From positions 52,830,910 to 52,894,909 of the forward strand of contig CM068585.1 of NCBI GenBank assembly GCA_035048485.1: 64,000 bases of DNA. The letters run 5' to 3'. Source of the DNA: Pteria penguin. Its lineage: Eukaryota; Mollusca; Bivalvia; Pterioida; Pteriidae. The notes beneath the pieces were generated by a model. That model was not told the DNA's origin. It did not search any database and worked only from the letters and a program-made list of their open reading frames with translations. Both the position numbers and the translations under genes were made by a program. Positions 1 to 13,622 of the stretch are shown piece by piece (the first letter of the stretch is position 1; every line of letters starts with the position of its first letter).

Positions 1-680
1 CCACTTTTGATATCGGCTGTGTGTGGGAGAGAGTCAGAGATACTTTGTTAATCAAAAGTTGGAATTTTAGCGATACTAGCCGGTATTGGGATGTACAAGC
101 CTCTGGTGACTGATAAGCGTTTGCACAACGGCAAAGGTGCAACCTATAATCGAATAAATGAAACAATATAACTTACTCGATATTGGCGGTATCTTTTTTA
201 AAATAAGGTCTATAACTTCTTCTAGCTGCCGTTTTATCTGCAAACACGACAATACCCTTAATTCGTCATTTGTGTATACAGTATGACTTCAGATCTCACA
301 GAAAGCGACTTTACATTCGTGACACTTCAGCAGCTGAAGCTTACATTTTTGTAAAGAAAAACATGATGCAACCTCGTGACGAATGAGCAAAGTCACGTTC
401 TGCGAGATCTGACGTCATACTGTATACACAAATAAAGAAACGTCAGCCAGTAGAAGTTATAGTTCTACCTGGAAAAGATATTGCTATGATCAAGTAGGTG
501 TTGAATGTTCCTTTATTGGATTATAGATTACAAGTTCGCTGGGCAAGCGTTTATTTGTTGACAAAGGCTTGTACATCCCGATACCAGCTGTATCACTGAA
601 ATTCGAACTTTTGATGAATAAAGTCTCTCTGACCCTCTCCCACAAACCGCCGATATCAAAATTGGGAGAAGGGGAGAGAA
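1..680. repeat. Head-to-head inverted copies of a Penelope-like element end
   Basis: Bases 1-130 read FDIG-x-VWERVR on the plus strand; the same coding stretch occurs inverted at about 535-665 (FDIGGLWERVRETL, minus). Between them is a tighter inverted pair, 268-320 with 379-433, about 53-55 bp per arm with several mismatches. Inverted, partly duplicated copies are typical of Penelope-like insertions. Confidence 0.6.
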
Positions 681-925
681 TCTCGGACCAATGATTGAAG
701 TATGATATAAAAGTATCAGATGTTTTTATGCCACAGTACCATTGCATCAGTTACTGGCGTGTTTAACGTTATTGTCATACGTATTCCTTTTGCAATGTGG
801 AGCATAAAGAATATTTCTGTAGAAATTTTTCACTTAATTGTTATTAATACTGAATTGAACTCTACTTCTACGTATGTTGAAACCCTGTTTTTAAAGACAA
901 GATCCTATCTGGCCATAGTAAAATA

Positions 926-1429
926 ATGTGTGACTTCAATGTAAGCATTGATAAGAACAATCTTCCAGCAATGTATTGGCTTCTTAAATTACACAAAAAT
1001 CTATATATATCACGTTATTCTAGTCATTGCTCTACAACGGTACTTTCTAAACACATTACCTTCGCTCTTACTGCAGTTAAAGACCATGTTATCAAATATT
1101 GTTATGCTGTATGTATGTATTTACAACAATATTCATACCAACATATATGATTAATGTGACGACTTTGGATTTCCTATTGTAAATTTCCCTTATCTAGATT
1201 TTGATATCCCCAAACTTCCATCATATGGAATGTATATTAGTCAATTGGTAGGGTTCGCTAGAGCCTCGTTTAATTTGGACTTTCACAAAAACACCCCCCC
1301 CCCAAAAAAAACCCCCAAAATCAAACAAATACAAAAAAAAAAAAAAAACCAGAAAAAACAAAAACAAAAACAAACAAACAAAAAACAAAGAAAAAAAACC
1401 CAAAGAAATAACTAAATAAAATAAATAAA

Positions 1430-1466
<37 letters not shown>

Positions 1467-2270
1467 ATTAAATAAATAAATAAATACATAAACAAATAAA
1501 TAAATAAGAAAAAAAATGTAATAAAAAATAAAAATCTCTTTCTCAGGGTTAAAGATATCAAAAAGTTATAAACACCTTTAGGAAATTTTCCAGATCTTAT
1601 TCAGACATTTTATCTAAATTCGGAAATGTGACATTTCAACAATTCCTATCCAGCAGAATTTCCCATCCCCATTTCTACGGTGATCTAGTCTGCAAACTAA
1701 GGAGGGTCAAAAGTTCCGATTATTTAAGACCATAGGTCTTGTATTAGGTCCCTCTACAACCCAATGCAGTCTTTTACTTGAACGTTGCACGCTGACTAAC
1801 AGGGCAGTGGGGCCTTTCAGAGTGTTAGTTGAGACTCTTATTGATCAAGGATCTGAGCTCGCTTACAGACGGGCAGAGCACAGTTTACTTATGTTGATGT
1901 CGCCTGTCATATTTTTGATAACAACATGTTATTCTATAAACGTTTCGTGGGTAATGAAATTTGTATGACATCCCTTTTTGAGAAACCAGTTGATCCTTGT
2001 TCTCTATATGGGGGATTATTTATAAATTTTTAAATGAGTGTCTTTTGATTGTACTGCTTTTGCGGTGGACGGAAAGGTGGGAGACCGTAAACCGGTTATC
2101 CAAACTAACTGACTGACGTCTGTGTATCGTAACCGCCTCACAATTGAATATTTTTGTAATGTTGTTTTTTCATGTATATTCTACTATTAATATGGTTGTG
2201 TGCATGTCCTTGGTGATTTGTGTCATACGCCTATGCCAGATGTCTTCTGGTTTCTCTTTTAAACCAATAT
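926..2270 (+). pseudogene. Penelope-like RT remnant and 3' tail
   Basis: Broken plus-strand pieces in order: LPAMYWLLKLHKN (RT fingers, 975-1020), FGFPIVNFPYLDFD and LPSYGMYISQLVG (1165-1255), SKFGN and ISHPHFYGDLVCKLRRV (about 1615-1710), KPVDPCSLYGGLFINF with stop (about 1985-2032), then the family 3' tail with GTAAACCGGTTA. An A-rich simple repeat (1295-1540) interrupts it. Same family as 13561-14600 (minus). Confidence 0.7.
1407..1505 (+). repeat. (AAAT)n microsatellite
   Basis: Imperfect TAAA/AAAT units following an A/C-rich stretch from about 1290, inside the Penelope-like remnant. Confidence 0.9.
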
Positions 2271-2613
2271 CCTGGCGTTGTATGGCTGAAACATTTCCCA
2301 TAAATATTGATAGGAGACATAGGTCGAATGATTTGAATGTTTAACTATTGTGTCTTCTACATCATTAACCCTGGTCACCTGGTCTCAATTATGGTTTTCA
2401 TAGGTCCATATATGTCTATCGAAGTACATTGCTGATAGTGTCACATTGACAATGGAACAGTATATGAAGTTCATTTTTATTCTTAAATTAAGGAGGCATA
2501 TCTCCCATGTAGAGTTCTATCCCTGGATTGATTATTAGCATCACCATTTAGGTCAATCTGATTATAAGTTGTTGTTTCAAATGTCCATACAAATGGTAAT
2601 CGATATTACTTAC

Positions 2614-2687
2614 CAAGGAATAACACAAGCCACAAAAAGTGTTTCACTATCATCTTCAATAATTATGTCAGCAATATTCCAATGACG
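2614..2687 (-). CDS. Signal-peptide exon of a second VWDE-like gene
   Basis: Coding part 2614-2653: ATG opens MIVKHFLWLVLFL and ends in phase 1 at CCTTG|GTAAGT. Acceptor TATTTCAG|CGTCATT at the 5' side. The 74-nt exon aligns along its length with 56933-57005, including UTR, acceptor, two-step hydrophobic leader and donor phase. The rest of this gene must lie to the left of the window. No exon 2 homologue (DPCKD...GWY) was found in 1-2613. Confidence 0.7.
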
Positions 2688-3469
2688 CTGAAATATGAAA
2701 TTAACATATACTGTGTATAGTATCAATACATATAATCCTTATTTCAACAGACAATTAATTAATGATTAATACATTATTTTAGAGGCAATCAGTGTGAATT
2801 TATATAAGAATCAACAAAGAAAATGTTAAATTTACATTTTAAACAGTTTCCTTTGTTTGCTAGTTTGATGAGATCACGATCACTATATCACAATACGAAA
2901 TTATTCTATAAATATATCGTTTTTATATTTCAAACAAGAAAATCGAAAATGGAAGAAGAGAAGAGAAAATGTCAAAATAATGATTTTGTCATGCAAATAT
3001 ATTAATGAAATACTTTTGAATGTATAGGTACGATATAAATCCAACAATAATATACCAAGTAATGTTACGTTCAGTCGGAATATCTGTGTGAAAAGATAAA
3101 ATAGTGGATAAGTAATCTACTGAAAGTGCTCAACAGTTTTATTTACCGATTTTCGACAGGTTTCTTTATTCTGGATTTATTTTTGTCTATTTCAATGCAA
3201 TTCGTCTTTAACATAATAATTAATCGTCGTACATGAAAAAAGGTTGCAACTATTGAATTCAGCTGTATTACCCAAAAGTTGCTTTTTATTATTTTTTATT
3301 TAACTCAGAATTTATGCTAATACTATCATCATTTTATCCATTTTTCATGTAAGTCGCGAAGTATATTTATCGCACCCGACACTGAGACAGAGAAGTTTTC
3401 CTTTTTGTTATAACAGATATCATCGGGATATTCAAGAAAAATTATTTTAAATATTTTCCCAATTTTTAA

Positions 3470-3750
3470 GATTCATTGATTGATTGATTTTTGTTTAACG
3501 TCACACCACGAATATTTCACGTATATGGTGACGATATCTGCCTGATGCGGGACATACAAATTTTGACCTTTGCAACGGACCCACCCGAAGCAGTGAGGGA
3601 TCTTTAACGTGCCATGCATACCACGACACGGGGCCTCGGATTTTACTGTCTCATCCGAAAGACAGGACACCGGCATGGCCAGAGCGGGACTCGAACTTCG
3701 GCCTCCCGATCAGGAGGCTAGCTCGATACCAATTTGCCACGCCGGCTTCT
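3470..3750 (-). mobile_element. tRNA-derived SINE, full length
   Basis: Minus-strand copy of the family at 53009-53281. It has a tRNA-like head (GCCGGCG at the right end, B-box-like sequence), a conserved body, and a tail GTGTGACGTTAAACAAAAATC with TCAA repeats. It is flanked by a 10-bp target-site duplication CAATTTTTAA at 3460-3469 and 3751-3760. Confidence 0.85.
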
Positions 3751-4019
3751 CAATTTTTAACATCTAGACAACCTACAAGAAAGAAATATTCTAGAAGTGG
3801 GCCAATCGTGCTCTGCCAAACCAGAAGCAAGTTCATTGACTGAAAACTGATTAGTTGTTTAATCTCTTGGACGCTTGAAGAGATGGAAGGTGTTTAAATA
3901 TGTGAAAGTTCCATTAGTTTAGGATTAAAGGCAATTACAAAGGAAGGGCAAGAATTCATTTTCCTTGTACTTCAGCAGATTTTTTCAATCGGTCGAACGT
4001 ATTTTTTAAATAGTTTGTT

Positions 4020-4280
4020 TTAGGTCCCTATTTTTGAGTCTAAGTAAAAGTTCCTCTGATCTGTCGGCGAGGTTAAAACAAACTTCTTGAGCACGTACCC
4101 GGTGCTCAAAACTTGAGATGGTGTTCTAATCAATTGAGTGACGTCAGTATCGTAACCGCTGCACAATCTAATATAATGTTGTTTTTTCCGTGTATATTCT
4201 ACTATTATCATGTTTTGTGTGCAAGTCCTTAGTTATTTGTGTCATACAGATTTGTCGGATGTTTTCTGTTTTCTCATCTA
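4020..4280 (+). repeat. Penelope-like 3' tail fragment
   Basis: GTATCGTAACCGC..., TGTATATTCTACTATTAT and TTTGTGTCATACAG match the tail at 2130-2260 and 54470-54560. No coding part. Confidence 0.55.
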
Positions 4281-6445
4281 GATAACAAAAACGTTCTCAT
4301 ATTTCAACAGAAGCTCAGAAATGTTAAACATACCATGCTGAAAAGAAAGAAATGAGCATTATCATTAGTAAAATACGATGGCAATGAATAAAAGAGCGTC
4401 AAACGCTGCTGAAACAGATTTTCTTAAGATCGGTTAAACCCTTCAAATACAATAAAATGAGAAGATTTAGAAGAGGAAGACCTAGGTATATTTGTGAAAG
4501 AGATATGCATCTTCTGATAGGCGACTCTTTATACATATCTAGGTCTACAGCTGATCACCGCATCAGGGATATTACCAGGAAAACATAGATGAATTTCATA
4601 CATCTGCTGCTGCATTTTGTGAAATATTTTTCCTTCAATTTGCACGTCAGTGTCTAACAAACTTTTGTTTGATTACGTCATATATTATCACGATTTAATC
4701 AGTTTAACAAGTCAGATCTCAGGTCGCACAACTGTCTGAGGACTTGATTGAACAGCAAGTCTATTTCAATTTCTAAAAATAAATGAATAAGTTAGCAATA
4801 AAGAAATTAAATATTATTTTACGTTTTCCATTTTAATTAGTATTATATATTTTTGAAATAATAAGTTATTTTATATTTTACAATAATGTTCCAAACATAC
4901 ATAAACTGTTTTTAAAATTAATAATGTATAGCATTTATCATAAAGATTTCATAGATATGATTATATGTGAAAATAGATTGGTAAATAAACAAATGAATGA
5001 TATAGTATATATGCTGCTTTAGGAAATATTTTGTAAATTATAAACTTTAAATGTTTAGTGTAGTTTTGAATAGAGAGAATATTTTGTCCAAATATGTAAC
5101 TATTTAAATACTGTTTTATTTATTCATTTTTTATTGATTTATTCATTTAAGGATGTGGGAGTGTCATCTTGAAAGTGATGGTATTTATTGAAGAATGCTT
5201 ATTTTGAAATCTTTGATGATATAACTCTGCATTTACCATAATTCAAACAAGTCTTACCGACCTCATTTTAAAGATATGCATTACGAAAAATAGTTCCCAT
5301 TATTCATATCAAAAATTTGTTTTTAACTGAAATATCGGGAGTAATGAATCTTGAAGCCTATAGGAAAATGAAATAATTGAGTGAAAAAAATCAACTGTTT
5401 GTAAATAATGGAGAAACAAATCATTTTTTTTTCTGTTTATTTACCATAATAAAGCTGAAACCAGTTAGTGAAAGAGACATGTCCATAACCTGCACAGTGA
5501 GCACATGGGTTATATTTTCAAGGAAAATAACAAATGCTCAAAAGTGAATTTTTCATACGCATTTATTTATATTCATTATATATGATTATATTTCAATTAC
5601 ATTTGTATGGTATCACCAACCTTATTAGAAACACAAACTGAGGTGACTAAACTGCTATATGCTTCCATGGGGGATCACTTTATCATTATCAGGTTGTGTG
5701 AGTTCACTGTCCGAAATTCATAGAATCTATGTAGATGTAGGTTTACAAGTTGACCTTTAAGGGTGTCATTTATATTGATGAATATTTTTCTGTGACATGA
5801 CATTTTCAGACTACTCGTACATTTTATAGAATGATTTTGCTATTTGCATGTCCTTAAATGTAATGGCTTTTATAAATCCGATCAAAAGCTGAAATTCTCA
5901 AAGCAACCAAGAATTCGTATAAGTAGACAGTGACCTTGAAATAAAATGTATGGCTTTGCACTTCTACAAATGAAGTTTTTTCTAGAAATTATGCACCAAG
6001 CAATACATTTTTCCTTGAGGTGAAAGTGAGCGTGACCTCTCATTCTGGACAGAATTCTCTAATCGCCATCTCTTTCTTGCAGCGTTCGCCACTTTCTCCC
6101 ATTTAACCCATTTTGTCAATCGCTTACAGTTAGATGTAAAAGCAGTTCCAGTCCTCCATCGGGCGGGTATAGTTTTACCAATTTTATGTCATGAATAAAT
6201 TTTGAATAGAGTACTTTTTTCGTTGTACTTGTGCAGTTTTCATAATTTTCTGTCTGAGATGTTTGACCTTCATAAGGATTAATCAATGTTCAAGATAAGA
6301 TCACTTTCATTAAAAGTGACCTTGCCCATTGATGTGTGCCACATTGATATAATGGACCCAAACTCACAGGAAAGACTGTATGTCGAAATAATATTTTAGT
6401 TTCCTTGTTATAGAACAAACTGTGCTCTATCTTTCTTTAGACCTA

Positions 6446-6455
6446 ACAAAAACAA

Positions 6456-6480
<25 letters not shown>
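6446..6480 (+). repeat. Poly(A) run
   Basis: About 30 consecutive A, possibly a retroposon 3' end; no associated element recognised. Confidence 0.7.
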
Positions 6481-6487
<7 letters not shown>

Positions 6488-6519
6488 CCATTTTATTTAT
6501 AATTAAAACACCCAAAGAC

Positions 6520-8300
<1,781 letters not shown>

Positions 8301-9039
8301 TAAACATCTGCCTTTTTAAATATTGCAATATGACAAAAATACATGTGGAAATGTATTGTGGTGTATAACGGCAAAATGTGTATAACTTTCATAAAATACA
8401 GATATGTAAGATAGAAATGTTTTTGAACACGACGTATCGACAGCAGCTGGCAGTAAAATTAGGTTTATAGTGCGTCAAAAAAATTTAGTTCATAAAAATA
8501 TACACCCATAAAAAGTTATGAAGCTACAGCAAATCCACCAGATGTTATGTAACTGGACGCTTTGAACACACTGTGTGCAAGGACCTGACATAAAAAATGA
8601 AAATAAAATTTATTACAAACGACACTTATGAATATTCCAGATAAAAAGCTGATACTTAAAGCTGATGAAAATATTGAGTTTGTTGTTTCCACTCCGCTGG
8701 TTTACATATCGTAAGCTTGGAATATTCATGTAATGAATCTTAGAAGTTTTCGGGGGTAACATCCATTGAAGAAACAGTATCAGATTGACTTGATATCCCT
8801 ACACTATTTCTAAACCTTAACGTCAAAAGTGAATTTTATATGGAAACTCTGTTTCAAACACAGGAGAAATTGTGATGGGACGTCCTAAAAATACTTCTTT
8901 TGATGGAGATATAGTAAAACTTCAGTCGAATGCGAGAGTCGATCTAAGCATAATTTCATCTATTAATTTCATGTTGCAAACACTTATAAACTCTTAACCG
9001 ACACATACATTGAATAGTGCATAAAGTTAATAAACATAC

Positions 9040-9140
9040 CTTGAAATGCCAAAAACTATGATGTTGCTATAATTACCTCTGTATTACGAATTCCGTATAG
9101 AGGCTGCAATCAGTTTACCGTCAAACATTTACAAGTATTT
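9040..9140 (-). other. Candidate non-coding first exon of the tandem paralogue
   Basis: Minus strand GGCATTTCAAG|GTATGTT; homologous to 62858-62965 and placed 6.35 kb upstream of the paralogous signal-peptide exon, nearly the same spacing as in the full gene. Confidence 0.45.
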
Positions 9141-9458
9141 AAACTTCTTTACTAGAAAAGAGGATTTATAAGGTACCCTATAAGCTGAAATATAATCTTA
9201 TCTCGTTCCACTTAAGCTCTATAGGGTGTCATTTAACATTCTATTTTAAGACACATTACCATAAGAATGCAATTACAAAACAGACAATCCATTGATTTTT
9301 TACAATCATCGTGATGATTCATGACTAAGGCACTACTTGGCAGTAAATGTCCTTAGAATCCCGTTTTCCTCTGAGAAACTCTGCAAAACTCTGAAAAATC
9401 TCTTAAACCCAGAAATCTACCTTAAAAACTTCTGGAAATCGGAGACGACCCCGATTAA

Positions 9459-9710
9459 GACAGTAAAACTCTGAAGTCTTTACTGAAAAACACCGAGGAC
9501 CCTGACAAAATCTACAAATCTCTGAAATCTAACTTGAAAAATATTACGACCCTGGGAAACTACATTGGAGAAGCTGACGATCCTGAAAAGTTCTTACAAC
9601 TCTTCGAAATACTGACGCCTACCAAGATACTCTACAACCGTGCCCTCTCAGTCACTCAGACTTCTATAGGCCCATTAAATGACTCGCTGGAATCTGCCTA
9701 TGAGCTTTAA
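9459..9710 (+). other. Unexplained 83-codon open frame, no ATG
   Basis: After a TAA at 9456-9458 the frame stays open to TAA at 9708-9710. It reads TLKSLLKNTEDPDKIYKSLK, later NYIGEADDPEKFLQLFEIL and TSIGPLNDSLESAYEL, a normal protein-like composition. A shifted frame just upstream (about 9360-9455) reads SEKLCKTLKNLLNPEIYLKN, similar to the start of the first part. AATAAA follows at about 9727. It could be a last exon, a transposon ORF end or chance. No family recognised. Confidence 0.3.
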
Positions 9711-10084
9711 GGTATATAATGTGATGAATAAAATTGTGCTTAATTATAAAGAATGTCTAGAATTTCGTTATAAGATTTTCAAAATGTATTATTTGAAAAT
9801 TCCTTAAAAACAACTTAACTTGTATATTGTTTTTAATTTGACTTTCCCTTGAGACCTAACGTCGGCATGTTGTACATCGGAACTTTTCTTACCGTGATTT
9901 TGACTTCGTAGTTTTATGAAATTTTATAAACATACAGTCATATATTGAGTTTTACTATCTAAGGATGTAAAAATCCATAACTTCTGTTTAATGTTAATTA
10001 AAGTCAGTAAAACACGAAAGTAACTGGTGTCACATGACTATGGCACTGACAACAATGTACCACAGTGGACATTCACGGACCCCT

Positions 10085-10165
10085 GAAATTCAGATGTGAG
10101 ACCAGGTGCCCGGGAGGGGTGAGTGTCTCCTGTTTTGCTAGTTACACCCGCCGTGAATGCCCTTA
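10085..10165 (+). repeat. Short interspersed repeat, GTGCCCGGGAG type
   Basis: CAGGTGCCCGGGAGGGG...TCTCCTG...ACACCCGCCGTGAATGCCC. Related copies at 14710-14775 and 63690-63755. Confidence 0.6.
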
Positions 10166-10374
10166 CATACAGACGAAACATATAATTCAGTACTGTATAT
10201 ATATACAATTAAAAGGTATATATGTTCTATATTTATTATAATCACTAGGCAGGTGACACTGCTGATGGACTGATAGTCCCCGAGGGCATAATAAGTCTAG
10301 TTTTCAGTGTTTTTGTACTGACATGAAAAATATACTTCAAATTTTCAGTCATCAAATTAAGTAAATCGCTCTAA

Positions 10375-10705
10375 AACTAAGGAGTATCTCCCTCATGCAT
10401 AGCTGTGTCCTTAGAAAGTTTCTTTGGTTCACTATTCAGTCATTTTGGTTTCAACACTGCTCTTCTTATATGTGCTTGTATATTATTTATATTCATGTAT
10501 TGTATAGCTCCATGGTGACTTCTGTCACATAACTGAGCCAGTAACTCCTCTTTTTTCTTTCAAATATTTATATATTTTGAGAATTCCAATCATTTGGCCA
10601 CGAGCATCACTGAAGGGACATAAGTTGTCGAAATGCGCATATTGTGCACAAAATTAAAAGGTATATATGTTCTATATTTATTATATAACATTTCACACAT
10701 GAAAT
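10375..10705 (+). repeat. Repeat with hammerhead-like core, copy 1
   Basis: Starts AGGAGTATCTCCCTCATGCATAGC, includes GGCCACGAGCATCACTGAAG, then a stem-loop core and AAAATTAAAAGGTATATATG. The core (10610-10648) has CTGAAGG, GACA/TGTC stem and GAAA, then a TGCGC-type hairpin. Direct copy at 11380-11605; inverted relatives at 21205-21310 and 46820-46990. Confidence 0.7.
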
Positions 10706-10990
10706 TTATATACATGAATGTGAACACTTTGTAGAACATAACAGCAGGAAAAAGGATATAATAACACTTAAGTCAATGGCACATTTTGCTAGTCTTATTA
10801 TAGAAAAATGGTTAAAATAATAGAATTAAGAAAAAAAATCTTGAGATGAAATGCAAGATTTTTTGTTTAATTTGCCCGTCATCACATATAATGAAAATTA
10901 AAGTTCCATACAGATTGCAGTGAGTCATTTAAAAAACTTATAGAAGGATACCGTCATCAGTGTTTTGCATAGTTTTTGATGGTCGTCAAA

Positions 10991-11096
10991 TTATTTCAAT
11001 GTAGACTTCAGAGTTTTGAGTGTTTATCGGGGCGATGCGAGGTTTATTTCAATGTAGACGTCAGAGTTTTGAGTGTTTATCGGGGCGATGCGAGGT
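10991..11096 (+). repeat. Two 53-bp tandem units
   Basis: TTATTTCAATGTAGAC...GGGGCGATGCGAGG repeated at 10991-11043 and 11044-11096, nearly identical. Confidence 0.9.
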
Positions 11097-11159
11097 TTTC
11101 AGTGATTTCAGGGTAGGATTTATTGTTGTGTCAGAGTTTATCACTTGAAAACAAAAGGT

Positions 11160-11290
11160 TGTAATACTTAGTAGTGAGAGTTGACTGTAGTGTTGCATGT
11201 GTGGTTTAATCTTCGCTTTGTCATGGGTGGGGTGATTGTCATATTGTTGGTATGCGATCACTATCGACTCTTATTATGATAAATTTATAT
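11160..11290. repeat. Block homologous to 63136-63220
   Basis: GAGAGTTGACTGTAGTGTTGCATGTGTG...TTGTTGGTATGCGATCA corresponds to AAGAGTTGACTGTGGTATTGTATGTGTG...TTGTTGGTATATGATTA at 63.14-63.22 kb. It continues the segmental homology upstream of both candidate first exons; the 9.33-11.16 kb stretch is then extra in this copy. Confidence 0.55.
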
Positions 11291-11379
11291 TCATCAAATT
11301 CAAATACATGTATGCATCACGATGTCCAAATAAGGTCAATGTTAAGTGTTTTAAGTTAAAACTTTAAATACTTTATATA

Positions 11380-11605
11380 TAGGAGTATCTCCCTCATGCA
11401 TAGCTCTGTCCTTAGATAGATTCTTTGGTTCACTTTTTGGTCATTATGGCTTCAACACTGCTCTTCATAATTTTATATATTTTTCGAATTCCAATCATTC
11501 GGCCACGAGCATCACTGAAAAGACATAACTTGTCGAAATGCGCATATGGTGCACACAATTAAAAGGTATATATGTTCTATATTTATTATATAACATTTCA
11601 CACAT
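11380..11605 (+). repeat. Repeat with hammerhead-like core, copy 2
   Basis: Same family as 10375-10705 without its internal insertion. Core 11515-11553: CTGAAAA, GACA/TGTC, GAAA, TGCGC hairpin. Confidence 0.7.
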
Positions 11606-13240
11606 GAATGTTTTTCTACTGTGTAATATCGATGGATTAATGCACATAAGAATTGTTCTGACGTCCATGGGAGTAAGCACTTTGATAAATTTTCCATTTT
11701 GATAAATTAAGTTTTCATCCATGAGTATCATTGAAGAAAAGTAAATTCTCAAATGGCGTATCTGTTGAACAGAGTTATAACATATAATGTATATCTACTA
11801 ATATTTGTTACAGACTACTAGATGACCCTTGAATTGTTTGTAATTCATGCTGGATTGGCATTTGCACTTGGAAGTAACACCATAATCTGTCTGTTACATC
11901 AAGACTAAGGTGACGGATCTAAATCTGAGCTATACCCAAGGAATGATGGCTTTGTTGTATAGGCGGAAAGTGTCAGTTACTTTGAAGTGCTTTATGTTAT
12001 CATTGATGCAATGAACTATTGCAAACTTCATATGCAAATTGGTGAAGGAAAATAACATAGTAATTTGAAAAAAACTCAACACATCTTTCAAAAAATTTCA
12101 GTATATGTCAAATGTTAAATACATGTACTTTGTTATGACTTTTCTTCTCTTTATAATACTATCCATCACGATCAAATGAAAGATAGCGATGTCTTCTTTC
12201 GTTTCTTTCACGCATATAAACATACCTTGATAGGTTATTCGGTTAAACATTTGATTAAAATCACAGTGGTTTTAAAATAAGTACTATTGATATGGAATAA
12301 AGAACATGTCATGGAACAGAAAACATGATAGGATGTTAAATTTACAATATCGTAATCCAGCAAACCGTTAAACAGTATTGGTATGCCACTAGATATGGCA
12401 TCTTTATACAATCCATCATATCTATGTGTTCCAAGGGTCTTGAAAGATTTGAATTTATAACCTTTATTGAAGGTTTTTAGTTTAACATTTCATGCCGTGG
12501 TCCTAGTTCATTGTACATGTATAAGGAACCCTTTTCAGAATGATGATAATAATCAAGCCTAGACTGTACACTTCAGTAGTAACATAAACTGATATAATCG
12601 AATGTAATAATTCCACTGAAATTCTTTCCGTTTATTAAACCGGTTATTCACACTAATTGAAGGACAAAACGGAGATAACATTGTTGTGTTTTCCGAAATG
12701 TAATAAGTGGTTTACAAGTCGCAGATTGAGTTTTTGAAAGCAGCTGTTAGCGTCTAAATTGCATTTGTGAAATAAACAACAGTCCTTGACAAACAGTGTA
12801 TTGCACCGATTTAATAATACATAATTTGAAGGCACGTTACTAATAATTGGCATTCACGATGAATGTCCCACATGTCTAACCACTAGTTATATCGGTTTTA
12901 ACAAAACGATATTTAGATGGTCGTATAAGGCTTTGTCTGTGTGAAATATTCAGTCAAACTATATATGAACGAATGTCAAATTGAAATGATAGGAATGCTA
13001 CCTTGCTATGTTTATTCCATCAGACTTTAAAATTATAGAATATTATATTTTAATTGAGTGCAGGCATAACTGAGTTAGTAGTTTTCTTCATTTGTGACCA
13101 AAAGGTCCCGGATATGAATTCTAATTCAGGTTTGGCGGTGTTCAATATTTCGTTTGATCCATACATCGACACTTAGAGGACCTTTCCTTCTTTTAGGTAG
13201 ATTAATGGCATAAAAATCCTTGAATGCATACAAGAGGCGG
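11606..13240. other. Spacer with nothing recognised
   Basis: AT-rich unique-looking sequence. Several short open frames on the minus strand (e.g. 12653-12853) lack splice or family support. Confidence 0.4.
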
Positions 13241-13249
13241 TGTAGGTAC

Positions 13250-13340
13250 ATATTTTTGATGTGACGTCATAGTACTCTGCTGTTTTTGATTTATGACGTC
13301 ACGATACCCTACAGGTTTTTATATGACGTCACTGTGATTA
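13250..13340 (+). repeat. Tandem units with TGACGTCA palindromes
   Basis: Three spaced occurrences: GATGTGACGTCATAG, ATTTATGACGTCACGATACCC and TATGACGTCACTG, about 31-35 bp apart. TGACGTCA is the CRE/ATF palindrome. A related tandem lies at 47740-47840. Confidence 0.6.
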
Positions 13341-13415
13341 GTGACTCGGTTAAGAAAACTGTAACTGCTTATTGCCTCTAGTTGTAATAATTTGGCCCCT
13401 CTACAGCCTTATGCA

Positions 13416-13622
13416 GAGTGGGAAGGTGGGCCCGTAAACCGGTTAACCACACAATTTGTTTGGCTTTTGTCAAATTAAATGACCGTCCTGAGTCGGTATC
13501 GTAATTGCACCACAATAAAATATATTTGTAATGTGTTATATGTGACTTAGGATGATCATTTCATTTGACAAAAGCCAAACAAATGGTGTGGTTAACCGGT
13601 TTACGGGCCCACCTTCCCACTC
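13416..13622. repeat. 62-bp inverted repeat made of Penelope-like tails
   Basis: Arms 13416-13477 and 13561-13622 match with about 2 mismatches over 62 bp; spacer 83 bp. Each arm holds GGGCCCGTAAACCGGTTAAC, the family 3' tail motif. The left arm is a plus-strand, internally deleted copy, the right arm is the 3' end of the minus-strand copy at 13561-14600. Confidence 0.85.

Noticed and set aside
1230..1415. Lys/Gln/Thr-rich frame and its complement
   Set aside because: Low-complexity A/C-rich sequence inside a transposon relic.
3473..3676. Frame at 3473-3676 (minus) similar to 53111-53320 (plus)
   Set aside because: Shared amino acid sequence looks like a conserved protein but is only the body of the SINE present at both places.
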